DNA of 64,000 nt from Mycetocola lacteus. GTDB lineage: Bacteria > Actinomycetota > Actinomycetes > Actinomycetales > Microbacteriaceae. This document shows, in pieces, positions 1 to 11,000 of the stretch. The position numbers and the translations under genes are program-made. The DNA is taken from assembly GCF_003667575.1 (NCBI RefSeq), contig NZ_RCUY01000009.1, forward strand, positions 62,001 to 126,000, in the 5' to 3' direction. Below the pieces are notes generated by a model, which worked only from the letters and a program-made list of their open reading frames with translations, searched no databases and was not told where the DNA came from. The stretch's first letter is position 1. Every line of letters begins with the position of its first letter.

Positions 1-375
1 GTCTCCACCGGCGCGACCCTGCGCAAGGCTGGACTGGACATCTTCGGCCCGGTCATCCTCGAATCCACCGCGGTCCTGATCCGCTCCGAGCAGGAGCAGC
101 CCGGTCTGGCGACCCTGCGTCGCCGCCTCGAGGGTGTCCAGGTTGCCCGTCAGTACGTGCTGATGGACTACGACCTGCCGCTCTCGCTGCTGGATGAGGC
201 CACCGCGATTGCCGGCGGCCGCCAGTCGCCGACCGTGTCGCCGCTGCGCGAGCCCGAGTGGGTCGCCGTGCGCGTCATGGTTCCCAAGCGCCGTACCAAC
301 CAGATCATGGATGCCCTCTATGAGCTGGGTGCCCGCGCGATCCTGGTCAGCGCGATTCACGCCGCACGTCTCTAA
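1..375 (+). CDS. hisG: ATP phosphoribosyltransferase, C-terminal part (5' end outside window)
   Basis: This is the last 124 codons of an open frame that enters from the left edge. HisG joins ATP and PRPP in the first step of histidine synthesis. The visible part reads from [11 protein letters not shown] (the family's phosphate-loop style STG.TLR segment) through LESTAVLI and ends in a small alpha/beta domain, [21 protein letters not shown]. That domain matches the C-terminal regulatory ACT-like domain of long-form HisG, where histidine feeds back. The next gene, hisF, starts 11 bases after the stop, so the two are probably co-transcribed. The catalytic N-terminal half is not visible. Confidence is high because of the tail sequence and the his neighbours. 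Confidence 0.9.
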   Translation, partial: VSTGATLRKAGLDIFGPVILESTAVLIRSEQEQPGLATLRRRLEGVQVARQYVLMDYDLPLSLLDEATAIAGGRQSPTVSPLREPEWVAVRVMVPKRRTNQIMDALYELGARAILVSAIHAARL

Positions 376-386
376 GGGGGAAGACC

Positions 387-1151
387 ATGACACTCGCAAC
401 GCGTGTGATCCCGTGTCTCGACGTGGCAGGTGGCCGCGTGGTCAAGGGTGTGAACTTCCAGAACCTGCGCGATCAGGGCGACCCGGTTGAACTCGCCGCG
501 AACTATGCGGCTCAGGGCGCAGATGAGATCACCTTCCTCGACGTCACCGCGACCGTGGATGGACGTGCCACGACCTATGACGTGGTGACCCGCACCGCCG
601 AGCAGGTTTTTGTGCCGCTGACCGTGGGCGGGGGTGTGCGCTCAGCCGAGGACGTCGCGCGCCTGCTGGGTTGCGGTGCCGACAAGATCGGCGTGAACAG
701 CGCGGCAATCGCGCGTCCCGAGCTGATCGGCGAAATTGCCGACCGTTTCGGCGCGCAGGTGGTGGTGCTCTCCCTCGACATCACCCGTGATGCTGCGGCC
801 CCCTCGGGCTTTGTGGTGACCACCCACGGTGGCCGCACCAAGACCGAGCTGGACGCGCTGGCCTGGGCCACCGACGCCATCAACCGCGGTGCCGGCGAGT
901 TGCTGGTCAACTCGATTGATGCCGACGGTACCCGTGACGGTTTCGATCTGGAGCTGATCCGGGCGATCCGCGCTATCTCGCACGTCCCGGTGATCGCCTC
1001 GGGCGGCGCCGGAGCGCTTGAACACTTCGCCCCCGCCGTACATGCCGGTGCCGATGCGGTGCTCGCCGCGAGCGTGTTCCACACCGGTGCGTTCACCATC
1101 GATCAGGTCAAGCTGGCGCTGGCGGACGAGGGGATCGAGGTGCGGCGATGA
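387..1151 (+). CDS. hisF: Imidazole glycerol phosphate synthase cyclase subunit
   Basis: The 254-residue (beta/alpha)8 barrel has normal HisF length. It opens with [19 protein letters not shown], placing the catalytic Asp at residue 12; the second catalytic Asp is residue 131 in VVLSLDI. The C-terminal phosphate site reads SGGAG. HisF converts PRFAR plus ammonia from HisH into imidazole glycerol phosphate and AICAR. HisH itself is not in the window. A GGGGGAAG ribosome site precedes the ATG. The stop overlaps the hisI start as ATGA, implying translational coupling. Confidence 0.96.
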   Translation: MTLATRVIPCLDVAGGRVVKGVNFQNLRDQGDPVELAANYAAQGADEITFLDVTATVDGRATTYDVVTRTAEQVFVPLTVGGGVRSAEDVARLLGCGADKIGVNSAAIARPELIGEIADRFGAQVVVLSLDITRDAAAPSGFVVTTHGGRTKTELDALAWATDAINRGAGELLVNSIDADGTRDGFDLELIRAIRAISHVPVIASGGAGALEHFAPAVHAGADAVLAASVFHTGAFTIDQVKLALADEGIEVRR

Positions 1152-1537
1152 GCGGTACCGTCACCCTGAACACCTCGAGTCCCGAGGCCGTGGCCGCGAG
1201 CGTCACCTATGACGAGAATGGCCTGGCTCCGGCGATCATTCAGGAGGTGGGTACCGAACGCGTGCTCATGCTCGGGTACGTCAATGCGGAGGCGCTGCGG
1301 CGCACCCTGACCGAGGGGAGGGTCACCTTCTGGTCGCGATCGCGCCAGGAGTTCTGGCGTAAGGGTGATACCTCCGGCCACGCCCAGTATGTCCGGGATG
1401 TCAGCGTCGATTGTGATGCCGATACCCTGCTCATCCGCGTGGTTCAGGTGGGAGCTGCCTGTCACACCGGCGCACACTCATGTTTTGATGAGCGCACGGT
1501 TCCGGCGGTTCCGGGAGAGGTTCCCGGCCGCCCCTAG
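1148..1537 (+). CDS. hisI: Phosphoribosyl-AMP cyclohydrolase
   Basis: The 129-residue protein carries the HisI signatures: [14 protein letters not shown] and [18 protein letters not shown] near the N-terminal third, then DCDADTLL and [12 protein letters not shown], which supply the Mg-binding aspartates and Zn-binding cysteines. It opens the adenine ring of PR-AMP. It lacks the HisE pyrophosphohydrolase domain, so HisE must be encoded elsewhere, as is usual in actinobacteria. The ATG lies inside the hisF stop (4-base overlap). A 62-base gap then leads to trpE; no leader peptide or attenuator hairpin is obvious there. Confidence 0.95.
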   Translation: MSGTVTLNTSSPEAVAASVTYDENGLAPAIIQEVGTERVLMLGYVNAEALRRTLTEGRVTFWSRSRQEFWRKGDTSGHAQYVRDVSVDCDADTLLIRVVQVGAACHTGAHSCFDERTVPAVPGEVPGRP

Positions 1538-1599
1538 CCACGTGCACGTACGCCCGCTAGCCTCGAACGAGGGCGCGGCGCGAACATTCGGGAGTTTTG

Positions 1600-3138
1600 A
1601 TGAGTAACAGTATGTCCGGCACCACCACCCGTGCGGACTTTGACCGCCTGGTTTCGGCGGGGGAGCACCGGGTGGTTCCGGTTGCCCGCGAGATCTTTGC
1701 CGACGGCGAAACGCCGGTAGGTATCTACCGGAAGCTGGCCGCCGGGAAGCCCGGCAGTTTCCTGCTGGAATCCGCCGAGCAGGGCGGTATCTGGTCGCGC
1801 TACTCGTTTATCGGGGTGTCCTCGTTTGGTGTGCTCACCGAGCGGGACGGTGCGAGTCACTGGATCGACTACGATCTGAGTGCCGAGCGCGCGTTCGGCG
1901 AGTCGATCCCCGCCGGCCCGCTGGATGCCGTGGACGCGTTCTACCGTCGCTGGGCCGGACCCAAGATCGACGGCTTCGCCCCGCTGACCGGTGGTCTGGT
2001 CGGGTTTATCGGCTGGGAGGCCATTCGTCAGATCGAGCACCTGCCCGATGCCCCGCCGCGCGAGATTCCGGTGCCCGACCAGGCGCTGAGTTTCGTGGAG
2101 AGCCTGGCCGTGTGCGATCACCGCTCGGCCACCGTGCGCCTGATCGTCAACGTGCTGCTGGATGATGAGCTGGACGGGGACACCCGCTGGGCCCACGCCC
2201 AGGCGCAGCTCAACGCCCTGCAGACCGGCCTGGCCCAGCCCGCCGAGGCATGGCTCGCCGAGGCCGACTTCTCGCTGGTGGCCGATCCGACCAACCGTAC
2301 CGATCCGCAGGACTATCTGGACGGTGTCCTGGCCTCGCAGGAGTACATCCGTGCCGGTGACATTTTCCAGGTGGTGCTCTCGCAGCGCTTTGACCTGAAA
2401 ACCGAGGCGGAACCGGTGGATGTCTACCGGGTGCTGCGCGCGCTGAACCCCAGCCCGTACATGTACCTCTTTGCGCTGGAGGATGCGGAGGGGCGCCCCT
2501 TCCACGTGGTGGGTTCCTCTCCGGAGGCCCTGGTTAAATCGGAGGATGGTCACCTGATCACCCATCCGATCGCCGGATCCCGCCCACGCGGGCGCACCCC
2601 CGAACAGGACACCGAACTCGCCGACGAGCTGCTCGCCGACGAGAAGGAACGCGCCGAGCACCTGATGCTGGTGGACCTGTCCCGCAACGATCTGGCCAAG
2701 GTGTGCACGCCCGGCACCGTCGAAGTGACCGAGTTCATGCGGATCGAACGCTTCAGCCACATCATGCACCTGGTGTCCTCGGTGGAGGGTACGCTCCGTG
2801 CAGATGCCAGCCCGGTGGACATCTTCCGCGCGACCTTCCCGGCCGGCACCCTCTCCGGTGCGCCCAAGCCGCGGGCGCTGGAGATTATCGACGAGCTGGA
2901 GCCCGCCCAGCGTGGCGTGTACGGGGGAGTCGTGGGCTACTTCGGCCTCTCCGGTGACGCCGACCTGGCCATCGCCATTCGCACCGCCACCATCGTCGAC
3001 GGCACCGCCTACGTGCAGGCCGGCGGCGGACTGGTGGCCGACTCGGTGCCCGAACTCGAAGCGGCCGAAAGCCGCAATAAGGCCGCCGCACCGCTGCGCG
3101 CGGTGGCCATCGCCAACGCACTCACGAGGATTTCATGA
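1600..3138 (+). CDS. trpE: Anthranilate synthase component I
   Basis: This 512-residue protein makes anthranilate from chorismate and ammonia supplied by TrpG. The N-terminal feedback site reads SFLLESAEQGGIWSRYSFIG around residues 50-70. The chorismate-binding half has DIFQVVLSQRF, HLMLVDLSRND and PAGTLSGAPKPRALEI, the usual active-site blocks. I chose ATG 1600 because GGAG ends five bases before it; the TTG one codon upstream would sit almost on the ribosome site. It is followed at once by a trp-region membrane protein (ATGA overlap). TrpG, TrpD and TrpF are not in the window, so the trp genes are split in this genome. Confidence 0.96.
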   Translation: MSNSMSGTTTRADFDRLVSAGEHRVVPVAREIFADGETPVGIYRKLAAGKPGSFLLESAEQGGIWSRYSFIGVSSFGVLTERDGASHWIDYDLSAERAFGESIPAGPLDAVDAFYRRWAGPKIDGFAPLTGGLVGFIGWEAIRQIEHLPDAPPREIPVPDQALSFVESLAVCDHRSATVRLIVNVLLDDELDGDTRWAHAQAQLNALQTGLAQPAEAWLAEADFSLVADPTNRTDPQDYLDGVLASQEYIRAGDIFQVVLSQRFDLKTEAEPVDVYRVLRALNPSPYMYLFALEDAEGRPFHVVGSSPEALVKSEDGHLITHPIAGSRPRGRTPEQDTELADELLADEKERAEHLMLVDLSRNDLAKVCTPGTVEVTEFMRIERFSHIMHLVSSVEGTLRADASPVDIFRATFPAGTLSGAPKPRALEIIDELEPAQRGVYGGVVGYFGLSGDADLAIAIRTATIVDGTAYVQAGGGLVADSVPELEAAESRNKAAAPLRAVAIANALTRIS

Positions 3139-3812
3139 CCCAGCCCACCGAAGCCACCCCGACGGAAGCGGAGAAGATCGCCAAGAAGCGCCGCGGACTC
3201 AAGTCCCGCTCGCTGCTCCTGCTGATTGTTGCCGGGGGACTGGGACTGCTCTCGTGGACCCAGACCTGGGTCAACCTGACCGTCAACATCCCCAGTGGTG
3301 GCAGCAAGGACCTCGCGGTCAACGGGACCATCGCCGCACCGGCGCTGACGGCCCTGGCTCTGTGTCTGATCGCCCTGGCCGCGGCGCTGTCGATTGCCGG
3401 ATACGTCCTGCGCCTGCTCTTTGGTGCCCTCTCGGTCATCCTCGGACTGTGCATCGCCCTCGAGGGCATCCTGGTGCTGCTGAACCCCGGTGCCTCCTCG
3501 GGAGCCGCGGTCACCGAGGCCACCGGCGTGGCCGGACCCGCCTCGATTGCCCAGGTGATCACCGCGTCGAGCGTCACCTTCTGGCCCTATGTGGGTCTGC
3601 TGGGGGCGGCCATCGCGGTCTTCACCGGGTTTGTCATCATCCTCACGGCCAAGCACTGGCCCGGATCTGCCGGACGCAAGTATCAGACCACCCCGCGGGT
3701 GCGGGTCGTGGATGAAAACGCCATGCCCGACGCGATCGATAGCTGGGATGACCTGAGTCGCGGCGAGGACCCCACCGATCCCACACTTCCCAACTCGACC
3801 TCCAAGTCCTAA
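3135..3812 (+). CDS. Trp-region conserved membrane protein (TIGR02234-like)
   Basis: The 225-residue protein overlaps the trpE stop by four bases. After a short basic N-terminus (AKKRRGLKSR) it has about four hydrophobic segments, near residues 26-45, 65-90, 95-118 and 140-170, and a polar acidic tail. A membrane protein of this size between trpE and trpC is typical of actinobacteria and is named the 'Trp region conserved hypothetical membrane protein' family. No enzymatic motif is visible and its role is unknown. Tight coupling to trpE suggests a role in tryptophan or aromatic metabolite handling, but that is only inference. Confidence 0.8.
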   Translation: MTQPTEATPTEAEKIAKKRRGLKSRSLLLLIVAGGLGLLSWTQTWVNLTVNIPSGGSKDLAVNGTIAAPALTALALCLIALAAALSIAGYVLRLLFGALSVILGLCIALEGILVLLNPGASSGAAVTEATGVAGPASIAQVITASSVTFWPYVGLLGAAIAVFTGFVIILTAKHWPGSAGRKYQTTPRVRVVDENAMPDAIDSWDDLSRGEDPTDPTLPNSTSKS

Positions 3813-3925
3813 CCCCACGCGCGTCACCCCGATCCGCGCGTCCCGACCCGAGGCGCACCGCGTGGGTGCGCACGCCCCCGGCGATCCCCGATAGGATGGA
3901 TCCGCCCATTCGTTTAAGGAGTTTC

Positions 3926-4156
3926 ATGAGCACCGACATTTCCGATCCCGGACACGGACACTCGCCCGCAGCCTGGACCGCCGTCATCGTTATGCTGGCC
4001 GCCGTTACCATCGGCACCGTTGCCTTCTGGTTCGCCCAGGTGTGGCTGGTGTGGGCTTCGGTTGCGCTGATCGGCGTGGGTGCGCTGCTCGGTTGGATCC
4101 TCTCGAAGGCCGGTTGGGGCGTCAAGGGCCCCAAGTACGTCGCCAAGAGCCACTAG
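3926..4156 (+). CDS. HGxxPAAW family small membrane protein
   Basis: This 76-residue protein starts MSTDISDPGHGHSPAAW; the HGHSPAAW block is the hallmark of a small actinobacterial family almost always found beside trpC. Two hydrophobic stretches (about residues 18-36 and 39-58) make it a two-helix membrane protein with a short Lys/Gly-rich tail. I chose ATG 3926, six bases after AAGGAG; a longer in-frame opening from 3866 lacks a ribosome site. It sits 3 bases before trpC. Its function is unknown. Confidence 0.85.
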   Translation: MSTDISDPGHGHSPAAWTAVIVMLAAVTIGTVAFWFAQVWLVWASVALIGVGALLGWILSKAGWGVKGPKYVAKSH

Positions 4157-4159
4157 CTC

Positions 4160-4930
4160 ATGCTCGCCGACCTGATGGCGGGTGCCGCGGCCGACGCCGC
4201 CGATCGTGAGCGGCTGAAGCCGCTCGAGGCGGTGCGAGCCGAGGCGCTCGCCCGCCCCGCCGCGATCGATGCCCTCGCCGCGCTGGCGCCGAGTGACCGG
4301 GTGAAGATCATCGCCGAGGTCAAGCGCGCGAGCCCCTCGCGCGGTGACCTCGCCGAGATTCGCGATCCCGCCCAGCTGGCCGTGTCCTATGAGACCGGTG
4401 GCGCCAGCACCATCAGCGTGCTCACCGAGGGACGAAAGTTCAAGGGGTCGCTGGCCGACCTCGAGGAGGTTCGTCGTTCGGTCGCGCTGCCTGTGCTGCG
4501 CAAGGACTTCATCTCGTCGCCGTACCAGGTGTACGAGGCCCGCGCGGCCGGAGCCGACCTGGTGCTGCTGATCGTGGCCGCGCTGGATGATGCCACCCTG
4601 GCCTCACTGTATGCGCTGATCACCGAGCTCGGCATGACCGCGCTGGTGGAGACGCACAGCGAGGAGGAGCTGCACCGCGCCCTCGCGCTCGGCGCCCAGC
4701 TGGTCGGTGTGAACGCCCGCAACCTTTCCACGTTCGAACTCGATCGTGACCTCTTTGGCACCCTCGCCCCGCAGATCCCCGCCGGGGTCATCCGGGTGGC
4801 CGAATCCGCCGTGCTCTCGCCGGCCGATGTGCGCCACTACCGCGCGGCCGGTGCCGATGTGGTCCTGATCGGCGAGGCCCTGGTGACCGGAGATCCGGTC
4901 GCGACCCTTGCTGAATATCTGGCGGTTTAA
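4160..4930 (+). CDS. trpC: Indole-3-glycerol phosphate synthase
   Basis: The 256-residue TIM barrel has the family blocks [12 protein letters not shown] (substrate-phosphate and catalytic Lys), [26 protein letters not shown] and [10 protein letters not shown]. It closes the indole ring from CdRP, the step before tryptophan synthase. It is monofunctional, without a fused TrpF domain. The ATG is only three bases after the HGxxPAAW gene and has no strong ribosome site of its own, so it probably depends on coupling. trpB follows after 5 bases. Confidence 0.96.
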   Translation: MLADLMAGAAADAADRERLKPLEAVRAEALARPAAIDALAALAPSDRVKIIAEVKRASPSRGDLAEIRDPAQLAVSYETGGASTISVLTEGRKFKGSLADLEEVRRSVALPVLRKDFISSPYQVYEARAAGADLVLLIVAALDDATLASLYALITELGMTALVETHSEEELHRALALGAQLVGVNARNLSTFELDRDLFGTLAPQIPAGVIRVAESAVLSPADVRHYRAAGADVVLIGEALVTGDPVATLAEYLAV

Positions 4931-4935
4931 TCCCT

Positions 4936-6150
4936 ATGACGGATCTTCGTTCCGAAACCGGACCGTACTTCGGTGCCTTCGGTGGTCGTTATTCCCCCGA
5001 GTCGCTGATCGCGGCTCTCGACGAGCTCACCGAGGCCTGGGACAGCGCCCGGAATGACGAGGCCTTCCTCGGCGAGTTCCGCGCGCTGCTGCGGGACTAC
5101 GTGGGTCGTCCCTCGATCATTACCGAGGTGCCCCGGTTTGCCGAGCACGCCGGTGGTGCCCGGATCATCCTCAAGCGCGAGGATCTGAACCACACCGGTT
5201 CACACAAGATCAACAACGCGCTGGGTCAGGTGCTGCTCACCAAGCGCATCGGCAAGACCCGGGTGATCGCCGAGACCGGTGCCGGACAGCACGGGGTGGC
5301 CACGGCCACCGCCGCCGCGCTGTTTGGGCTCGACTGCGTCATCTACATGGGCGAGGTGGACACCGAGCGTCAGGCGCTCAACGTGGCCCGCATGCGCCTG
5401 CTGGGTGCCGAGGTCATTCCGGTCAAGACCGGTTCGCGCACCCTCAAGGACGCGATCAACGACGCGATGCGTGACTGGGTCACCAACGTCGAGACCACCA
5501 ACTACATCTTCGGAACCGTGGCCGGACCGCACCCGTTCCCCGCGCTGGTTCGTGATCTGCAGAAGATCATCGGCGAGGAGGCCCGTCAGCAGGTCCTCGA
5601 CCTGACCGGCGCGCTGCCCACCGCGGTGACCGCGTGTGTCGGCGGAGGATCCAACGCGATGGGAATCTTCCACGCGTTCCTCGACGATGCCGACGTGGCC
5701 CTGTACGGCTTTGAGGCCGCCGGTGAGGGCGTGGACACCCCGCGTCACGCGGCGACGATCACCAAGGGACGCCCCGGCGTGCTGCACGGTGCGCGCTCGT
5801 ACCTGCTGCAGGACGAGGATGGCCAGACCATCGAGTCGCATTCGATCTCGGCGGGCCTTGACTACCCGGGCGTGGGTCCCGAGCACTCGTGGCTCGCAGA
5901 CCTCGGCCGTGCGCAGTACCGTCCGATCACCGATGCCGAGGCGATGGAGGCCTTCCGTCTGCTGAGTCGCACCGAGGGCATCATCCCGGCGATCGAGTCC
6001 TCGCATGCGCTGGCCGGCACGCTGAAGCTCGGCCGCGAGCTCGGACCGGACGCCACCATCCTGGTGAGCCTGTCGGGCCGCGGTGACAAGGATATGGAAA
6101 CCGCGGGTCGCTACTTCGACCTGATCGACGAGGGAGCCACGCAGCTGTGA
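4936..6150 (+). CDS. trpB: Tryptophan synthase beta chain
   Basis: This 404-residue PLP enzyme condenses indole with serine. The PLP lysine is Lys91 in [19 protein letters not shown] (substrate carboxylate loop) and [10 protein letters not shown] (PLP phosphate loop) are intact, and the C-terminal SGRGDKD is present. It pairs with TrpA, whose GTG start overlaps its stop by four bases. It is standard TrpB1 size, not the longer TrpB2 form. No anomalies were seen. Confidence 0.97.
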   Translation: MTDLRSETGPYFGAFGGRYSPESLIAALDELTEAWDSARNDEAFLGEFRALLRDYVGRPSIITEVPRFAEHAGGARIILKREDLNHTGSHKINNALGQVLLTKRIGKTRVIAETGAGQHGVATATAAALFGLDCVIYMGEVDTERQALNVARMRLLGAEVIPVKTGSRTLKDAINDAMRDWVTNVETTNYIFGTVAGPHPFPALVRDLQKIIGEEARQQVLDLTGALPTAVTACVGGGSNAMGIFHAFLDDADVALYGFEAAGEGVDTPRHAATITKGRPGVLHGARSYLLQDEDGQTIESHSISAGLDYPGVGPEHSWLADLGRAQYRPITDAEAMEAFRLLSRTEGIIPAIESSHALAGTLKLGRELGPDATILVSLSGRGDKDMETAGRYFDLIDEGATQL

Positions 6151-6935
6151 CCCAGGTACACGACACCCTTGCGGCACTGCGCCGCGACGGTTCCGGGGCC
6201 CTGATCGGATACCTTCCGGTTGGCTTCCCCGACTTCCAGACCAGTGTGGACGCCGCGGTGGCCATCGCCGAAAACGGCGTGGACATCATCGAGCTCGGCG
6301 TGCCCTACTCGGACCCGGTCATGGATGGGGCCGCGATTCAGGCGGCCACCGTTCAGGCCCTGGCCGGTGGGTTCAAGCTCGCCCACGTGTTTGAGGCGGT
6401 TCGTCAGATTCGTGCTCGCGTGGACGTGCCGGTCCTGTTGATGACCTACTGGAACCCGGTCATTCAGTATGGACCCGACCGCTTCGCCGACGACCTGGTC
6501 GCCGCCGGTGGTGCCGGGCTGATTACCCCGGACCTGATCCCCGATGAGGCCGCCGACTGGCTCTCGGCCTCGGACCGGACCGATCTGGAACGCATCTTCC
6601 TGGCCGCGCCGTCCTCGAGTGACGAGCGCCTGAAGACCGTGTCGGAGCTCAGCCGTGGATTCGTCTATACGGTGTCCACGATGGGAATCACCGGTGCCCG
6701 CAGCGAGATGGACGGTGCCGCCCGCGCACTGACCACCCGCCTGCGCGCCGCCGGAGACAACTTCGCCTGTGTGGGACTGGGAATTTCCAGTGCCGCCCAG
6801 GTGCGTGACGTGCTCAGCTATGCCGACGGTGCCATCGTCGGTTCCGCTCTGGTCTCCGCCCTCGCCGAGGGTGGAGTGCCCGCCGTGGCCGCCAAGGCCG
6901 CCGAGCTGGCAACCGGTAAGAGCCAGTCGAAGTAG
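6147..6935 (+). CDS. trpA: Tryptophan synthase alpha chain
   Basis: The 262-residue barrel cleaves indole-3-glycerol phosphate, and the indole passes through a tunnel to TrpB. The catalytic Glu and Asp lie in [15 protein letters not shown] near residue 50-60; TGARSEM and the phosphate site [10 protein letters not shown] are also clear. It starts with GTG inside the trpB stop (GTGA overlap), typical of coupled subunits made in equal amounts. A short gap then leads to lgt, which may share the transcript. Confidence 0.96.
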   Translation: MTQVHDTLAALRRDGSGALIGYLPVGFPDFQTSVDAAVAIAENGVDIIELGVPYSDPVMDGAAIQAATVQALAGGFKLAHVFEAVRQIRARVDVPVLLMTYWNPVIQYGPDRFADDLVAAGGAGLITPDLIPDEAADWLSASDRTDLERIFLAAPSSSDERLKTVSELSRGFVYTVSTMGITGARSEMDGAARALTTRLRAAGDNFACVGLGISSAAQVRDVLSYADGAIVGSALVSALAEGGVPAVAAKAAELATGKSQSK

Positions 6936-6980
6936 AATTATCCGCGCCGCCAGGCGTATCTGAAGAAAGGCGTGACCCGG

Positions 6981-7949
6981 GTGATTTCCCTGAGCATCCC
7001 CAGTCCCGAGATTAACTCGTTTAATATCGGGCCCGTAACCATCTACTTCTATGCCCTCTGCATTATGGCGGGCATCGTCGCCGCGGCGTTCCTGGTGAAC
7101 CACCGCCTGAATAAGCTGGGTGCCGGTAACGGCGTCGTGCTGGACATGATCCTGCTGACCGTGCCGATCGGCATCATCGGCGCGCGGATCTTCCACGTGC
7201 TGACCCACCCCAACGACTACTTCTACCCGGGAGCGAACCTCTGGGAGGTCGTGGATATCCGTAGCGGTGGAATCGCGATCTTCGGTGCGCTGCTGGGTGG
7301 TGCCGTGGGCGCCTGGCTCGGCTGCAAGTGGACCGGACTGCGCTTCTGGGTCTTCGCCGACGCGCTGGCCCCCGGTCTGCTGCTGGCTCAGGCCTTCGGC
7401 CGTTTCGGCAACTACTTCAACCAGGAGCTGTTCGGTACCCCCACCGACCTGCCCTGGGGCCTGCAGATCGACAGCACCAACGCGGCCTGGCCGCTGGGTC
7501 TGCCCGCCGGTACCCTGTTCCACCCGACCTTCCTCTATGAGGTCATCTGGAACCTGCTCGGTGTGCTGTTCCTGCTGTGGCTCTCGCGCAAGATCAACGT
7601 GGGCTGGGGCAAGGTCTTTGGTGCCTACCTCATTTGGTACGGCGCAGGCCGTACCGTATGGGAGTCGATCCGGATCGACCCGAGCGAGATTTTCTTCGGA
7701 ATTCGGGTAAATGTTTGGGCGGCTCTGCTCGCCATCGTTGTGGGAATTGTCCTGATCATCGTGCAGAACAAGCGCCACACCGGTTTGATCCCCTCGGCAT
7801 ATATGCCGGGTCGTGGCGATAAGGACGCTCAGGCTGGAGTAGGATCTTCACACACCGATGTGGAGTACGTAGATACCACTGACCCCTCGGTTCCGGCAAC
7901 GGCGCCGGTAGCTGAACCGGCCACAAGCCGGGAAGGCGCAACCCCCTAA
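6981..7949 (+). CDS. lgt: Prolipoprotein diacylglyceryl transferase
   Basis: Lgt moves diacylglycerol from phosphatidylglycerol to the lipobox cysteine of prelipoproteins in the cytoplasmic membrane. The polytopic protein (about seven hydrophobic segments) carries GGIAIFGALLGG, the Lgt signature RFGNYFNQELFG and HPTFLYE. I prefer GTG 6981, ten bases after GAAAGG, giving a 322-residue product starting near ISLSIPSPE; a GTG at 6972 is only one base from that ribosome site. The last ~50 residues are a polar, Asp/Thr/Pro-rich tail longer than in the E. coli enzyme, as is common in actinobacteria. Confidence 0.95.
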   Translation: MISLSIPSPEINSFNIGPVTIYFYALCIMAGIVAAAFLVNHRLNKLGAGNGVVLDMILLTVPIGIIGARIFHVLTHPNDYFYPGANLWEVVDIRSGGIAIFGALLGGAVGAWLGCKWTGLRFWVFADALAPGLLLAQAFGRFGNYFNQELFGTPTDLPWGLQIDSTNAAWPLGLPAGTLFHPTFLYEVIWNLLGVLFLLWLSRKINVGWGKVFGAYLIWYGAGRTVWESIRIDPSEIFFGIRVNVWAALLAIVVGIVLIIVQNKRHTGLIPSAYMPGRGDKDAQAGVGSSHTDVEYVDTTDPSVPATAPVAEPATSREGATP

Positions 7950-7989
7950 CCCGCTCGGGTTCAGCCAGAACATACCCAGTTACAACGCA

Positions 7990-8024
7990 TTGGCCCGGGA
8001 CAGGTTAGACCTGCCCCGGGCCAA
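7990..8024 (+). terminator. Strong hairpin between lgt and gltB
   Basis: Arms TTGGCCCGGGACAGGT and its near-perfect complement (one mismatch in 16) flank a 3-base loop (TAG). No T-run follows, so it may be a weak or factor-dependent terminator, or an mRNA-stabilising element. It ends 40 bases before the gltB start. Confidence 0.6.
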
Positions 8025-8064
8025 TGGCGTCCCATCCCCTTAAACACTCCGTAAGGGTGGATTC

Positions 8065-11000
8065 ATGACGCAACACAGTCCCTATCAAAGCTTCTCCGCG
8101 GTTCCGCCGCGGCAGGGGCTTTACAACCCGGTCCAGGAAAAGGACGCCTGTGGCCTGGCCGCGGTCGCTACCCTGCGTGGCACCGCCGGACACGACATCA
8201 TCGAGCTGGCCCTGCAGGCCCTGCGTAACCTCGAGCACCGCGGTGCAATCGGCTCGGACGCCGGCACCGGTGACGGCGCGGGTCTGCTGAGCCAGGTGCC
8301 CGACGCCTTCCTGCGCGAGGTTACCCCGTTTGAACTTCCCGAGGCGGGGGAGTATGCGGTCGGTATGGCCTTCCTGCCCAAGGACTCGGCCGAGCGCGCC
8401 GCTCAGAAGGCCGCGATCGAGCAGATCGCCGCCGAGGAAGAACTCACCGTGCTGGGTTGGCGTGAGGTCCCGACCGACCCCGAGCACCTCGGTACGCTCG
8501 CCCGCGAGGCCATGCCCGCGTTTGAGCAGCTGTTTGTGCGCGTGGAAACCGAGATCGCTCACCACGCTCCCGAGCCGCAGCTGCACGAGCACTCGCCGAT
8601 CGAACCCGGCGCCCCGGAGGAGGTGAACCCGACTCCCGCAACCGTCTTCTCCAACCTGGACGCGGTCTCCACCGCCACCTCCTCGATCCCCACGATCACC
8701 CCCTCGTCGAGCGCCTCGATCCCCACTCCCGCGCGCTCCGAGGACATTCCTCCCGCGGTCCCCACGACCGCCGCGCGTCCCGCCCGCCCGGATCCCCTCC
8801 TGCTGGATCGGCTGGCCTACCGACTGCGCCGTCGCGCCGAGCATGAGCTCGGTGCCTACTTCGCCTCGCTGTCGAGCCGTACCCTGGTCTACAAGGGCAT
8901 GGTTACCACGCTCCAGCTTGAGCCGTTCTACCCCGATCTTTCGGATGCCCGTTTCGCCTCCAAGCTCGCGCTGGTGCACTCGCGGTACTCCACCAACACC
9001 TTCCCGTCGTGGCCGCTCGCGCAGCCACTGCGGATGCTCGCCCACAACGGCGAGATTAACACCGTGGAGGGTAACCGTAACTGGATGCGTGCGCGCCAGT
9101 CACAGCTGGCCAGCGACCTGCTGGGCGACCTCTCGCCGCTGCTGCCCATCTGCACCCCCGGTGCCAGCGACTCGGCCTCGCTGGATGAGGTGTTTGAGCT
9201 GCTGACTCTGTCGGGTCGCTCGATCACCCACGCGATGACGATGCTGGTGCCCGAGGCCTGGGAGAAGAAGACCGGGCTGGATGACAACCTGCGCGCCTTC
9301 TACGAGTTCTCGGCGCTCCAGATGGAGCCCTGGGACGGCCCTGCCGCGCTGACCTTCACCGACGGCACCCAGGTGGGCGCGACCCTCGACCGCAACGGAC
9401 TGCGTCCGGGTCGCTGGCTCGAGACCACCGATGGCCTGGTTGTCCTCGGTTCCGAGATCGGTATTCTGCCGATTGCCCCCGAGCGCGTGGCCCGCAAGGG
9501 ACGCCTGCGTCCGGGACAGATGTTTGTGGTGGACACCGCCGAGGGTCGGATCATCGAGGACACCGAGGTCAAGAAGGGCCTGGCCGAGTCTGAGCCCTGG
9601 GCCAAGTGGCTGGAGACCGAGCAGATCACCCTGGAGGACCTGCCCGAGCGCGAGCACATCGTGCACACCGCCGCCTCGATCACCCGCCGTCAGCGGACCT
9701 TCGGGTACACCGAGGAGGAGGTGCGCATCCTGCTGGCCCCGATGGGGCAGAACGGTGCCGAGCCGCTCGGTGCGATGGGATCCGATACCCCGATCGCCGT
9801 GCTGTCCGACCGCCCGCGCCTGGTGTTTGACTACTTCACCCAGCGCTTCGCGCAGGTGACCAACCCGCCGCTGGACGCGATCCGTGAGGAGCGGGTCACC
9901 TCGCTCTCGATCGGTCTGGGACCCGAGCACAACCTGCTCGAGGACGCCCCCGCGCACGCCCGCCGGGTAATCCTCAAGTTCCCGGTGATCAACAACGATG
10001 AGCTGGCCAAGATCCAGCACATCGAGCCCGAGGACCTCTCCAGTGCGCCCGCCGAGCTCGCGGTGACCATCCGTGGTCTCTACCGCTTCGACCGCGGCGA
10101 GAACGCGCTGCGCGACCGTCTGGACGAGATCCGCGCCGAGGTGGACACCGCGCTGGCCCGCGGCGCCGAATTCCTGGTGCTGAGCGACCGCGAGTCCACC
10201 AAGGACCTGGCCCCGATTCCCTCGCTGCTGCTGCTCTCGACCGTGCACCACCACCTGGTGGAGCGGGAGAACCGCATGCGGGTGGGCCTGATCGTTGAGG
10301 CCGGAGACGTCCGCGAGGTACACCACGTGGCCCTGCTGATCGGCTACGGTGCCACTGCGGTCAACCCGTACCTGGCGATGGAGACCTGCGAGCACCTGAC
10401 CCGCACCGGCGTGATCACCGGCATCACCCCCGAGCAGGCCGTCAAGAACGTGATCTATGCCCTGGGTAAGGGTGTGCTGAAGATCATGTCGAAGATGGGT
10501 ATCTCGACGGTGTCCAGTTACGCCGGTGCCCAGGCCTTCGAGGCCGTGGGTCTGTCCCAGGAGCTCATCGACGGCTACTTCGGTGGCACCGTGAGCACCC
10601 TGGGTGGCGTGGACCTCGGTGTCCTGGCCGCCGAGACCATGTCGCGGCACAAGAGCGCCTACCCGGACAACTCGGCCGAGCGGGTGCACGAGCGCCTGAA
10701 CACCGGTGGCGAGTACCAGTGGCGTCGCGACGGTGCCCCGCACCTGTTCAACCCCGAGACCGTCTTCAAGCTGCAGCACGCGACCCGCTCGCGCCGCTAC
10801 GACATCTTCCGCGAGTACACCGCCCTGGTAGACGAGCAGAACGAGAAGCTGATGACCCTGCGCGGCCTGTTCCGCCTCGAGGGCCACGGCCGCACCCCGG
10901 TGCCGCTGGACGAGGTCGAGTCCGTCGCCGACATCGTGAAGCGCTTCTCGACCGGAGCGATGAGCTACGGCTCGATCTCCAAGGAGGCCCACGAGACCCT

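Noticed and set aside
1538-1599. trp attenuator or leader peptide before trpE
   Set aside because: The gap is only 62 bases and has no Trp-codon run or terminator/antiterminator pair.
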